From SIG459 sp045538735 (lineage in GTDB: Bacteria > Bacillota > Clostridia > Oscillospirales > Oscillospiraceae): a stretch of 12,827 nucleotides of DNA. Below are positions 1 through 7,661 of the stretch, one piece after another; positions within the stretch are counted from its first letter, which is position 1, and the number at the start of each line of letters is the position of its first letter. The translations under genes and the position numbers were made by a program. The stretch covers positions 1 through 12,827 of the forward strand of contig JAZSRY010000039.1 in the NCBI GenBank assembly GCA_045538735.1. The letters are read 5' to 3'. Below the pieces are notes generated by a model, which was not told where the DNA came from, did not search any database, and worked only from the letters and a program-made list of their open reading frames with translations.

Positions 1-69
1 GCGGGGGGGGGGGGGGGGTAGGGGGGGGGGGGGGGGGGGGGGTGTTGGGGGGGGTGGCGGGGGCGGGGT
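1..69. repeat. G-homopolymer/low-complexity tract (poly-proline codons on the minus strand)
   Basis: Nearly uninterrupted G, broken by TA, TGTT and TGGCGG. On the minus strand it stays open and reads as CCC/CCA/ACA codons, giving Pro with occasional Thr, continuing the Thr-Pro-rich linker just upstream. It is either the true start of a proline repeat or an inaccurate contig edge. Confidence 0.8.
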
Positions 70-297
70 CGGAGTGGGACTTGCACTGGGCTCAGCCGTG
101 GGTGCAGTACTTAGCTCCGGCTCTTCCGATTCTTCGGGCAAAGCCTCGGGGCTGCTTTGGGGCAGCGGGATAAAGACTGAGGGTGCAGGAGTGGAGCTAG
201 CCTCCGGCGCAGGAGTTTCAACAACTGCAGCGTCACCGCAGGCACAGAAAAGCAGTATGCAAATAAGCAGCAATGCAGCAAAAAGTGTTCTCTTCAC
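1..297 (-). CDS. Proline-rich lipoprotein, N-terminal part only (runs off the window)
   Basis: The frame opens with GTG at 297, seven bases after a GGGAGG ribosome binding site; the next upstream in-frame codons reach a stop at 330-328 without an ATG, so GTG is the only reasonable start. The protein begins MKRTLFAALLLICILLFCAC, a lysine/arginine start, a hydrophobic core and a lipobox-like end (FCAC), so it is probably lipid-anchored outside the membrane. After the cysteine comes a low-complexity stretch rich in Pro, Ser, Thr, Ala and Glu, ending in almost pure proline at the window edge. This resembles the flexible linker of Gram-positive surface lipoproteins; the functional domain would be past position 1. 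Function is unknown. It has its own promoter (330-358) and lies downstream of a terminator that insulates it from the redox operon. The final ~70 bases may contain assembly errors. Confidence 0.72.
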   Translation of the reverse strand, partial: MKRTLFAALLLICILLFCACGDAAVVETPAPEASSTPAPSVFIPLPQSSPEALPEESEEPELSTAPTAEPSASPTPTPPPPPPPTPPPPPPPLPPPPPR

Positions 298-329
298 TTC
301 AATCCCTCCCTTTTTCGAATCGCAGTATT

Positions 330-358
330 ATTATCCCATCGGAAGCATTGTGTGTCAA
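330..358 (-). promoter_or_regulatory. Sigma-70-type promoter of the lipoprotein gene
   Basis: On the minus strand there is a perfect -35 TTGACA (358-353), a 17-base spacer and a -10 GATAAT (335-330). It would give a leader of roughly 25 bases before the ribosome binding site and GTG at 297. It is the best promoter match in the window. Confidence 0.75.
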
Positions 359-406
359 CAGTAGCAATTGCTCCATTTTCTGCCATAGTAACATATATTT
401 GCATAA

Positions 407-446
407 AAAAAGCACAGAAAACTGGCATATGTTTTCTGTGCTTTTT
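407..446 (-). terminator. Intrinsic (bidirectional) terminator of the redox operon
   Basis: A perfect 16-bp inverted repeat (407-422 with 431-446, including the A/T ends; GC-containing core AGCACAGAAAAC) with an 8-base loop. It begins 8 bases past the stop codon at 454 and is followed on the minus strand by a T-run. The A-run on the other side lets it work in both directions. It separates the operon from the lipoprotein promoter. Confidence 0.9.
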
Positions 447-453
447 ACGCGTT

Positions 454-1974
454 TTATATAAGAGGATTTGCAATGTTGTTGGGATCAAGACTTGCCTTGA
501 TTTTGCGCAGCCAGACATTTGCATCGCAGTAGAGCGGACCTATCTGTTCCATACCCGCATTGAGGCTTCCCGGGGTCTCGGCATGGAAGCGCTTTTCAAT
601 GTCGTTATTGCGGGATCTCATGCGGTATTCACCTACTCCCCTGCCTGCTGCGGGGTTTGTTCTGTCCCACATAATGAGGACCTCTATATGAGCAAAATGA
701 CCGTATTCCATGGGGATTATCTGATAATTTTCCGGAGCATCGAAAAGCTTTCCGCTCTCGGTAAACTCGCTCAAAAGCTCATTTACGCTCTCTCCAACCT
801 CACAAATATGGGAAACAGAGTCAGATGCAAGCTTATTTGGCATCCATCCGCCCCCAAGGCGGAGCACACTCTGGAGTCTTCCCACGATCATAAAGAAATC
901 CATATGCTCATCCCACCACTGCTCAATTTCTCTGGGGATGCGCTTTCCGCCGGTCTCCTCAATAATTTCAAAGAGGATTTTTTCCTCATAAGCCATCTCC
1001 GCTTCGCTCCGGGTGGCAAGATGAACGACAAGAGGCATACTAAGCGCCTCCTTATATCCTCCCTCCCATTTTTCCCAGAATTCATTGGCGGAATTTGTCA
1101 TCATCAATGTGGCGGGAAGATAGAAATATTTCAGCACGGTAGCGGCAATTTCCGCCTCGCCTATCTTCAGCATCGCATCGCGGACATTGTAAATATGCTC
1201 ATAGTTAAACACATAAACTTTGGAGCAAGGGCTGTTCATCCGAACCTTATGGTAAGGACTTATTCCCTCCTGCTCAATTTCCGCAGGACCGCTGCAAGGC
1301 AGAAGAGCGATGGCAATTCGGGTTATTATGCCGAACTGTCCGTGGTTGCCGAAATAGCCCTTCATAAGAGCTCTCAGTCCGGGACCGGGGCCATCGGGAC
1401 AAAACCATCCGGCTCCCGATGCGAGAGAGCCTGTGCGGACAATCTCACCCTCGGGAGTTACAAACTCAGCGCCCAAGAGATAGCGGTTGGAACGGGATGC
1501 GCTGTGCTGATTATGGTGGTCACCCGAGGATGATGTGAAGTTGGCAAGAACGCTGCCTCCCGGGCCTACGGCTGCTGCGGTGTAGCTGAAGCCGCGGCGG
1601 CGAAGCTCGGGATAAAGCTGCACATGGCGCACACCGGGCTCTATAACGGCGTAGCGGTCAGTCTCGTTTATCTCCACTATTCTGTTCATACGGCTCATCT
1701 GTATGAGAACCGTTCCAGGGCGGTTTGCAAAAGCCTCGGCGCTGACACCTGACACAAGAGGAACAAAGCAGACTCCGTACTTATTGCAAATACGGACAAT
1801 CTCCTGAACCTGCTCCGTAGTTTCAGGCAGAACAATGGCATCGGCGCTATGATAAGTGAAGGGCACTTCAGGGGTCTTGACGCGGTTGCCCGCAAGGACA
1901 AATTCGTCCTCGCTTATCCATCTCTTGCCTACAACGGCTTCGAGAGCTTCATAAACTTCTCTTGCAAGACTCAT
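454..1974 (-). CDS. FAD-linked oxidase (PCMH/VAO-type), last gene of the redox operon
   Basis: A 506-aa flavoprotein of the FAD_binding_4 / vanillyl-alcohol-oxidase superfamily. The FAD domain spans about residues 40-240: HSADAIVLPETTEQVQEIV, then SRMNRIVEIN and the YAVIEPGV strand, a Gly/Ser-rich loop (about 137-152) followed by a His-rich GDHHNQH, and NHGQFGIITRIAIAL, the usual end of the domain. The C-terminal tail SLDPNNIANP is the classic end of the FAD-oxidase C domain. Length fits GlcD/VAO relatives. I start at ATG 1974, which overlaps the previous stop as ATGA and has GGAGG upstream; a start at 2016 would sit inside the preceding gene. It presumably oxidises a hydroxylated substrate and passes electrons to the Fe-S protein before it. 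Substrate unknown; a covalent FAD histidine cannot be confirmed by eye. Confidence 0.88.
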   Translation of the reverse strand: MSLAREVYEALEAVVGKRWISEDEFVLAGNRVKTPEVPFTYHSADAIVLPETTEQVQEIVRICNKYGVCFVPLVSGVSAEAFANRPGTVLIQMSRMNRIVEINETDRYAVIEPGVRHVQLYPELRRRGFSYTAAAVGPGGSVLANFTSSSGDHHNQHSASRSNRYLLGAEFVTPEGEIVRTGSLASGAGWFCPDGPGPGLRALMKGYFGNHGQFGIITRIAIALLPCSGPAEIEQEGISPYHKVRMNSPCSKVYVFNYEHIYNVRDAMLKIGEAEIAATVLKYFYLPATLMMTNSANEFWEKWEGGYKEALSMPLVVHLATRSEAEMAYEEKILFEIIEETGGKRIPREIEQWWDEHMDFFMIVGRLQSVLRLGGGWMPNKLASDSVSHICEVGESVNELLSEFTESGKLFDAPENYQIIPMEYGHFAHIEVLIMWDRTNPAAGRGVGEYRMRSRNNDIEKRFHAETPGSLNAGMEQIGPLYCDANVWLRKIKASLDPNNIANPLI

Positions 1975-3206
1975 TTTGCCCCTCCTTCCTCCAGCTGTGC
2001 TGCCAAAAGGGCACAAAGGTCGATTGCCTTGCCTTCCTTGCCCAACGAATCAATGCAGTGGCTGCAGCAGCTGACGAGAGCTTCCGCGCCCACGGATGCA
2101 GCCTCACGCATACGCTCAGCAGCGGTATCGGCGCTCATATCGGGATCTGTTTCCCTTGATGCGTAGCCGCAGCAAAGAGCATTTTCATAGTTTCGGGGCA
2201 TCTCGCAAAGCTCAATGCCGGGGACAGCCTTCAGCGCCGCTCTCGGCTCATGATAAACACCCTCAAAGCCCCGTCTCCACTTTTTCTCAGGGACATGGCG
2301 ACCAAAGGGCTTAATCTCTCCTTCCCATTTCTGCCAGGGCTCAGAAAGTCTGCCCAGCATACATGGGTCGTGATATGTTACCTTCATGGGCTCCGCCAAA
2401 GGAGCAAAGCGCAGCTTACCCTCCTCTGTCAGAGCGGCAATAACCTGGCTCATGTGGAGAACTTCCACATCCATATCAACAAAGCGGGGATATATTGCGC
2501 GGAAGGCGCCGAAGCATTCTGCACAGGGGGTAATTATGCGCTTTATGCCTCTTTCGCGAAACTTTTCCCCATTTGTCTTTATAACTTTTTCCGCTTTGTC
2601 GGCATATCCGCTGCGCCAAAGCGCGGCGCCGCAGCAGCTTTCATCTTTGAAAATTCTAAAGCTTACGCCGCCTGCCTTGAGAAGCTTTATTGCAGCAAGA
2701 GCAATTTCGGGGTGGGTATAGACGTTGCAGCCCAGAAACAGGAGAGTTTCGCTCTGTTCATCCTCATCGAAATCCCCGGGCATGAAATCAAAGCGCTTTT
2801 CGGCATCAAGTCCGTAGATGTTGCCTTTTTCCTCAATATTGGCGCAGAGAGACCTTACGCTTTCGGGTACGCTGCCCTCCCGGGCGCAGACTTCACGAAG
2901 GCTCTGTATGGTCTCAAGCACTTCTATATCCCTGACATTTTTGCAGTTCACATCGCAGGCGCCGCACATGGTGCAGGAATAAAGCACTTTTTCAAGTCCC
3001 TCGCCTATTTTCAGCCTACCGGTGAGAACTTCTTTGGAGATATTAAGAATTCCCTGACCCGAATAGGCATCAAAGCGATGATAGCGGTGGATGGGGCATA
3101 TTTCCGCAAAGTCCCAGCCGCTCATTTTGGGCGGCAGTATCCACTTGCACTGTCCGCAATGATTGCAGGAGTCCATCGAGTACTCAAATTTTTTCAGTTT
3201 TTCCAC
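1971..3206 (-). CDS. GlcF/HdrD-like Fe-S electron-transfer protein with two CCG domains
   Basis: A 411-aa protein with an N-terminal dicluster ferredoxin domain: C14-x2-C17-x2-C20 with C37-Pro, and C78-x2-C81-x2-C84-x3-C88, predicting two [4Fe-4S] clusters. Two cysteine-rich CCG domains follow: C160, CCG at 191-193, C228, C231; then C282, CCG at 345-347, C380/381, C384. This is the architecture of the glycolate oxidase Fe-S subunit GlcF, LldE/GlpC and heterodisulfide reductase D relatives, and the length matches GlcF. The start is GTG at 3206, seven bases after AAGGAGG, which itself overlaps the TAA of the gene before it; the end overlaps the next start by ATGA. It sits between two FAD-linked oxidases, so it most likely collects their electrons and passes them to a quinone, ferredoxin or other carrier. 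No membrane segments are seen. Confidence 0.92.
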   Translation of the reverse strand: MEKLKKFEYSMDSCNHCGQCKWILPPKMSGWDFAEICPIHRYHRFDAYSGQGILNISKEVLTGRLKIGEGLEKVLYSCTMCGACDVNCKNVRDIEVLETIQSLREVCAREGSVPESVRSLCANIEEKGNIYGLDAEKRFDFMPGDFDEDEQSETLLFLGCNVYTHPEIALAAIKLLKAGGVSFRIFKDESCCGAALWRSGYADKAEKVIKTNGEKFRERGIKRIITPCAECFGAFRAIYPRFVDMDVEVLHMSQVIAALTEEGKLRFAPLAEPMKVTYHDPCMLGRLSEPWQKWEGEIKPFGRHVPEKKWRRGFEGVYHEPRAALKAVPGIELCEMPRNYENALCCGYASRETDPDMSADTAAERMREAASVGAEALVSCCSHCIDSLGKEGKAIDLCALLAAQLEEGGAK

Positions 3207-3218
3207 TCAGACTCCTCC

Positions 3219-4541
3219 TTAAAAGCAAAGTTTTCCCGGATTGAATATGCCCTCGGGGTCAAAAAGCTTCTTCATTTTCCACATTATGTCAACCTCTGCG
3301 GTGCCCTCGGGATACACAAGCTCACCGAGTTTTCCATAGGGTCTATCAAAAAATGCTCCTGCGGCAAATAGGTTCTTTTCAGCCTCCCAAACTCTGTCGG
3401 CAACAGCTTCATCCCCACTATGCATAAGTTCAAACTCAATGCGGAAAGCCCGCCCCTGAACCTGAGGCTGGATAATTACACCGAGGTCTTCTTTCTTATG
3501 CTCGCCGAGAGCTTCAAGGGCCAGTTTCGTGAGAGAAGGAGTCTTGCTTGGCGGTGCAAGGAAGAGAATTTCCTCCACCGCTCCCCTGCGCATCTTCCAA
3601 TAGGTCTCGCGGCTGTCGCACCCGCCAAGCATGGAATCTATTTTCTTCGCAAAAGCCGCTCCGGGTGTGGGGGCGCTTTTGCACTCCAGGTCAAACTCAC
3701 CGCAGCAATCCCGGAGGTAGCCTTCATAGATATTAAGGCGCTCCTCACCGTAGCGTTCATATCCGCAGACGCGGCAGACAAGAGTCCACTTTGCCGCCGC
3801 GGCAGCGGCAACACTCTCTTCCTCCCCGCCCTCGGTGAAGGCGGCGGCAAGGCTCACATTATTCAGGATGATGCAGTCATCGGGGATGCGTCTGAAGAGA
3901 AGCTCTGCTGCAAGTGCAGTGAGAGTTTCAAGCTCATCGGATTCAACAAAGAAAATTCGGCTTACGGAGGGCGCAAGCTCAGCCTTCAGCGTTGCCCAGC
4001 CCACAAGCCCCATCGTGCCCTGGGCGCCCATGAGAAAGCGCACATAGTCCACCGTGCCGGGTCCCCAGGGAGAGACCATATCGGCGCGGCTTTCCTCCAT
4101 AGCTACGGGACCTGCCGCAGAGCCTGTTCTCATCTCCTCGCCGCCGCCATAGATGACACCTGCGTTGAGAAGAGGGTCGGTATAGTCAAACTGATACTTT
4201 GGCAGCAAAACGCCTTCCCGCTCCAAAGCGGAGGCAACAACGCTTTTGCCGCTTCTGGGCAGGAAGGGCATATTCAGCCTCAGCCCCGCAGCCTTCACTT
4301 CAGGCAGCAGCTGACCGAAGCTTACGCCCGCTTCAACGCGGACATAGCGGTCATGGCGGTTTATGGCCATGATTTTATTCATTTTCTCAAAGGAGACCGT
4401 CTCCGCCCTCTCGTTCACGCTGCCGCCGTGGATGTGGGGCGGCGCGGAGCTGACGGGTACAAGGCAGGCACCCCGCTCACGGGCAGAGGAGACTATCTCC
4501 TTCAGCTCATTCAAATTTTCAGGATAATGCACAAAGCACAT
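3219..4541 (-). CDS. GlcD-like FAD-linked oxidase, short N-terminus
   Basis: A 440-aa FAD_binding_4/PCMH protein. FAD-domain signs: YPENLNELKEIV at residues 6-17, FEKMNKIMAINRHDRYVRVEAGVSFGQLL spread over about 51-79, and MGAQGTMGLVGWATLKAEL as domain end; the C-terminus LFDPEGIFNPGKLCF is typical of the family. It begins directly at the first FAD-domain helix, whereas relatives (including the second oxidase here) have 30-50 residues before it. The ATG at 4541 touches the GGGGG run with no spacing; GTG at 4532 is nine bases after it and is an equally good or better start (437 aa). The frame is open upstream to the TAA of the preceding gene. Its stop is embedded in the next gene's ribosome binding site. 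The role is probably a substrate-oxidising or electron-relay flavin subunit partnering the CCG Fe-S protein; substrate unknown. Confidence 0.85.
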   Translation of the reverse strand: MCFVHYPENLNELKEIVSSARERGACLVPVSSAPPHIHGGSVNERAETVSFEKMNKIMAINRHDRYVRVEAGVSFGQLLPEVKAAGLRLNMPFLPRSGKSVVASALEREGVLLPKYQFDYTDPLLNAGVIYGGGEEMRTGSAAGPVAMEESRADMVSPWGPGTVDYVRFLMGAQGTMGLVGWATLKAELAPSVSRIFFVESDELETLTALAAELLFRRIPDDCIILNNVSLAAAFTEGGEEESVAAAAAAKWTLVCRVCGYERYGEERLNIYEGYLRDCCGEFDLECKSAPTPGAAFAKKIDSMLGGCDSRETYWKMRRGAVEEILFLAPPSKTPSLTKLALEALGEHKKEDLGVIIQPQVQGRAFRIEFELMHSGDEAVADRVWEAEKNLFAAGAFFDRPYGKLGELVYPEGTAEVDIMWKMKKLFDPEGIFNPGKLCF

Positions 4542-4571
4542 CCCCCTTTCGGAAGACTGGAATAAAATGCA

Positions 4572-4604
4572 GCCCCTTATGAGATGAAATATTTCATAAG
4601 GGGC
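4572..4604 (-). terminator. Hairpin between operon genes (partial terminator or attenuator)
   Basis: A perfect 11-bp stem (GCCCCTTATGA, 4572-4582 with 4594-4604) and an 11-base loop, followed on the minus strand by TGCATTTTATT, a broken T-run. It lies 22 bases after the stop at 4626 and 31 bases before the next ATG, too close for an ordinary separate promoter after it. It may terminate partially or act as an RNA processing/stability element that sets different levels for the first gene and the downstream trio. Confidence 0.6.
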
Positions 4605-4625
4605 GTTGATTATCGAGGTTTGATT

Positions 4626-6098
4626 TTATTCGGGGAGAATTGCTCCGCCCTCAAGGAGCTTTGCCTTCAGCTCGGCATAGGGAACATCTCTCACATTAAT
4701 GCCCTTTTCCACAGCGATTGCAGCGGCTGCGCCTGCGGCCTGACCGAAGCAGATGCAGTGGGGGATCAGGTTGAAATAGGTGTTTGCAACATCGTCGGAG
4801 GAGAAAGCGCGGCAGGCAACCAGAAGACCGTCAACATCCTTGGGGACGAGGGCGCGGTAAGGCACATAAATTCTGTTGAATTCATGGCTCTCGGCGCCGC
4901 GGTCATTATTGGGGAAGATTGCGATGGTGTCCTCGAAGGGCTCAGCTCTGCGCAAATCAGCCTCGCGGAGGGAGTATTCGCCTATAAGTCTGCGTCCGCC
5001 GGTGGTACCAAGCTGAGGACCGGTGAGCATAATGTAGCTCTTCTCAAAGCCGGGGGCGCGGTCGCGGAGCATCTCCCATGTACGGACAGCCTTTTCGCGG
5101 CCAGCAACATCCATACGGGTCATCTCTTCAACATCGGTCTGGCACTTGGTCTTGAAGTGGGGATGGAGCCATGCAACATTCTCCTGATTTTTCAGCATGC
5201 CCCGGAAGAAGCTTACATAGAGACCGTTATCATAGAGGTCATTCTGGAGCTGAACATAGTCATTGGGCTTAGCGGACATAAACTTATCAAAAGCTCTGAA
5301 CTCAACGCCGCCGATCCAGAAGCCGAAGCAGAGATGGCTGATACGGAAATCGGGGTCGATATAATCCTCGGACTTTGCTCCGGAAATATTGATAAGGTCA
5401 CCGTCACCGGTGGAGTCGATGACTACCTTGCCAAGCACAGCCTGACGGCCGGACTTACTCTGGAAGATGATGCCCTTAACGGTGCCGTCCTCAACTATGG
5501 TATCGGTTACCCAGGAATGGAGAAGAAGCTTTACGCCCGCTTCAGCGCACATGCGGTTGAGCTCATTCTTGCCGATTTCGGGGTCCAGAATTGCGGAATA
5601 AACAAGAGCATCCTTGCCCTCTGCATTTTTGCGGACAAAGAAATGATGGAAGCTTGCGTCCTTATAATACTTCAGGCAGCCTTCATCGGTGGTGCCCCAC
5701 TGTGCCTCATCGGGAGCGAAGGCTGCATCCTGAGCCTTCAGGCGCTGGACAAACTCATGGCAGATGCCGCCTATGTAGTGGTCGCCCTTGATATCGCTCA
5801 TATGAGGAATTATGTTAACCATACCGCCGGTTGCCATACCGCCGAGATGGCCATAGCGCTCCAGAAGTATGGTTCTTGCGCCGTTTCTTGCAGCGGAAAG
5901 GGCTGCAGCAAATCCGCCGGGGCCGCCGCCGACAACGATAACATCAGCCTCGCTGAGGACATTTACCTCGCGCTGGGCTTCGGTAATGGTCTTTATACCT
6001 GGGCGAAACTTCTTGTCGCTTTCGGGTGCCTCAGGAATATCGTAGCGTGCCATTCCGCGGGGGCCATGATAACCGAGTTTCTTTTCTTCTTTGCTCAT
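4626..6098 (-). CDS. FAD-dependent oxidoreductase (FAD_oxidored/PF12831-like), first gene of the redox operon
   Basis: A 490-aa flavoprotein. The Rossmann motif ADVIVVGGGPGG (residues 51-62) leads to the ribose-binding acid E80 and RYGHLGGMATGG. A second FAD-contact region near the C-terminus contains DGLLVACRAF and a Gly/Ala-rich helix (QAAGAAAAIA). VIDSTGDGDL in the middle is the third conserved strand of this class. Such proteins are annotated as FAD-dependent oxidoreductases of unknown substrate in many anaerobe catabolic clusters. I start at ATG 6098, eight bases after GGAGG; an upstream in-frame ATG at 6146 lacks a ribosome site and overlaps the predicted promoter. No signal peptide, no Fe-S motif. 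Shared direction with the downstream oxidase/Fe-S genes suggests the same pathway. Specific reaction unknown. Confidence 0.88.
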   Translation of the reverse strand: MSKEEKKLGYHGPRGMARYDIPEAPESDKKFRPGIKTITEAQREVNVLSEADVIVVGGGPGGFAAALSAARNGARTILLERYGHLGGMATGGMVNIIPHMSDIKGDHYIGGICHEFVQRLKAQDAAFAPDEAQWGTTDEGCLKYYKDASFHHFFVRKNAEGKDALVYSAILDPEIGKNELNRMCAEAGVKLLLHSWVTDTIVEDGTVKGIIFQSKSGRQAVLGKVVIDSTGDGDLINISGAKSEDYIDPDFRISHLCFGFWIGGVEFRAFDKFMSAKPNDYVQLQNDLYDNGLYVSFFRGMLKNQENVAWLHPHFKTKCQTDVEEMTRMDVAGREKAVRTWEMLRDRAPGFEKSYIMLTGPQLGTTGGRRLIGEYSLREADLRRAEPFEDTIAIFPNNDRGAESHEFNRIYVPYRALVPKDVDGLLVACRAFSSDDVANTYFNLIPHCICFGQAAGAAAAIAVEKGINVRDVPYAELKAKLLEGGAILPE

Positions 6099-6136
6099 AT
6101 ATGCCGCCTCCATAAGGTTTATAATTAATTGAATCA

Positions 6137-6165
6137 AGTCTAACACAAATATGGGCTTTTCGCAA
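6137..6165 (-). promoter_or_regulatory. Possible promoter of the redox operon
   Basis: On the minus strand TTGCGA (6165-6160), a 17-base spacer and TAGACT (6142-6137), four of six matches in each box. It is placed about 40 bases before the ATG at 6098. AT-rich sequence between it and the gene contains other weak candidates. Confidence 0.4.
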
Positions 6166-6195
6166 TATTTCCCTACACATTTTGCAATTTTTGCA

Positions 6196-6223
6196 TTGTA
6201 TATTTCCGCCGCCGTGCTATACT
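6196..6223 (+). promoter_or_regulatory. Possible promoter of the tldD-tldE operon
   Basis: A good -10 TATACT (6218-6223) preceded at 16 bases by TTGTAT (6196-6201), a weak -35. Transcription would start about 30 bases before the ATG at 6258, leaving room for the AAAGG ribosome site (6246-6250). Confidence 0.45.
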
Positions 6224-6257
6224 GTAGCTATCTAAATCAGAAAAGAAAGGTGCAGAT

Positions 6258-7661
6258 ATGGGTTTTTCAAAGTTTCTCTCTTCACGAATTGATGCCCTTC
6301 AGGAATTGGTGGGCATTCTCAGTCGGGATTTTGAATATGTCAGTATTCTCGGCGCCGACACTAAAAGCCTTAGCATAAGAGCGGACAAAAGCAGCAGCTC
6401 CATCAGCGAAGGCAACGATTATGACAGCGGCTTTGTTGTCAAGCTCAGCAGAAACGGTATTTTTTACGAATACTCCATGGACGATGTCTCCCCCTGCATC
6501 CCCGCCCTTGCTGAGTTTATAAGCAGCTGCTTCCCCTCCGAAGCCTTTGAGGGAATGTCCGTCATTTCCCGACAGGCTCTCAGCGATGATCCCCTTGAGG
6601 AAAATTTCCTGCGGGAAAGCGATATTGACAGCATAAGCGAAGAGGATATGTTGAACTTCTGCCGCAGCCTTTCCGCAGAGCTTCTTGCCGGCAGCAACAA
6701 GCTTCTCAACGCCTTCACCGCTCTCAGCTACATAGACACCCACAAACTTTTTATCTCTAAAAACCGCACCCTCACCCAGCACTACACCTGGTGCAACGGT
6801 GTTATTATGGGCGTTTATAAGGATAATGACAAAATAGTTCAGCCCAGAGAGATAGCCTACGGCCCTGTTATGGGCAGCGTTATGGAGCAGCTCCCCCTGC
6901 TGAAGGACGCTCTCATCAAAAAGGGAGATATCCTTTCCCGCGCAAAGCCCATTGAACCCGGTGTTTACGATGTTATAACGGATCCTTCCATAACCGGTCT
7001 TATCGCTCACGAAGCCTTTGGGCACGGCGTTGAAATGGACCAGTTCGTGAAAGACCGCGCTCTTGCAAAGGAATTTGTAGGCAAGTATGTTGCCTCCCCC
7101 ATCTGCAACATGCGCGACGGTGCAGCATCCGCCCTCAGCGCCGCCTCCTATTTCTTTGATGACGACGGTGTTCTCGCCGGCGATACACAGATTATCAAGG
7201 ACGGAATACTTGTAACGGGCATCTCCGACCTCTCCTCCGCAACTCAGCTGGGCACCGCCCCCACCGGAAACGGCAGACGCGAGAGCATACGCCGCAAGGC
7301 CTATGCCAGAATGACCAACACCTTCTTTGAGCCCGGCAAGGACAAGCTTGAGGACATGATAGCCTCCATAGACCACGGCTATATGCTTTTCGAGACCAAC
7401 AACGGTATGGAAGATCCCAAGAACTGGGCCATCCAGTGTGTTGCGGAATACGGCATTGAAATTATTGACGGAAAGCTTAGCGAAAACTATGTTTCTCCCG
7501 TTGTAATGAGCGGCTATGTCCCAGATCTGCTGGGGAGCATATCCATGGTTTCCGATGACTTCAAGGTTATCGGTGCCGGTGCCTGCGGCAAGGGCTACAA
7601 AGAATGGGTGCGCGTCAGCGATGGCGGAAGCGCTCTGAAAGTGAAGGTGAAGCTGGGATGA
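6258..7661 (+). CDS. tldD: TldD-family zinc metalloprotease
   Basis: A 467-aa protein with the TldD signature GLIAHEAFGHGVEMD: H251, E252 and H256 form the HExxxH zinc/catalytic motif. The C-terminal GACGKGY supplies the third expected zinc ligand, C443, as in Escherichia coli TldD. The N-terminal half shows the usual divergent TldD/PmbA domain. Length is normal for the family. TldD acts with TldE (next gene) as a heterodimer that degrades unfolded peptides passing through its chamber; in other bacteria the pair also trims modified peptides such as microcin B17 and supports CcdA turnover. Start ATG 6258 has AAAGG seven bases upstream. The TGA overlaps the next ATG (ATGA), giving translational coupling and suggesting equimolar synthesis. 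I saw no precursor-peptide gene nearby. Confidence 0.93.
   Translation: MGFSKFLSSRIDALQELVGILSRDFEYVSILGADTKSLSIRADKSSSSISEGNDYDSGFVVKLSRNGIFYEYSMDDVSPCIPALAEFISSCFPSEAFEGMSVISRQALSDDPLEENFLRESDIDSISEEDMLNFCRSLSAELLAGSNKLLNAFTALSYIDTHKLFISKNRTLTQHYTWCNGVIMGVYKDNDKIVQPREIAYGPVMGSVMEQLPLLKDALIKKGDILSRAKPIEPGVYDVITDPSITGLIAHEAFGHGVEMDQFVKDRALAKEFVGKYVASPICNMRDGAASALSAASYFFDDDGVLAGDTQIIKDGILVTGISDLSSATQLGTAPTGNGRRESIRRKAYARMTNTFFEPGKDKLEDMIASIDHGYMLFETNNGMEDPKNWAIQCVAEYGIEIIDGKLSENYVSPVVMSGYVPDLLGSISMVSDDFKVIGAGACGKGYKEWVRVSDGGSALKVKVKLG

Noticed and set aside
1..69. Telomere-like or CRISPR-like repeat at the left edge
   Set aside because: There is no repeating unit or spacer pattern, only a G homopolymer with a few interruptions that stays in the lipoprotein frame.
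294..524. 76-codon minus-strand frame spanning the terminator and lipoprotein promoter
   Set aside because: It overlaps the end of the oxidase gene, a strong terminator and a consensus promoter, and has no ribosome binding site.
352..6128. Long plus-strand open frames (about 373-514 codons) opposite the redox operon
   Set aside because: They have no recognisable motifs, begin without ribosome sites and mirror the minus-strand genes, which have clear FAD and Fe-S motifs and coupled starts.
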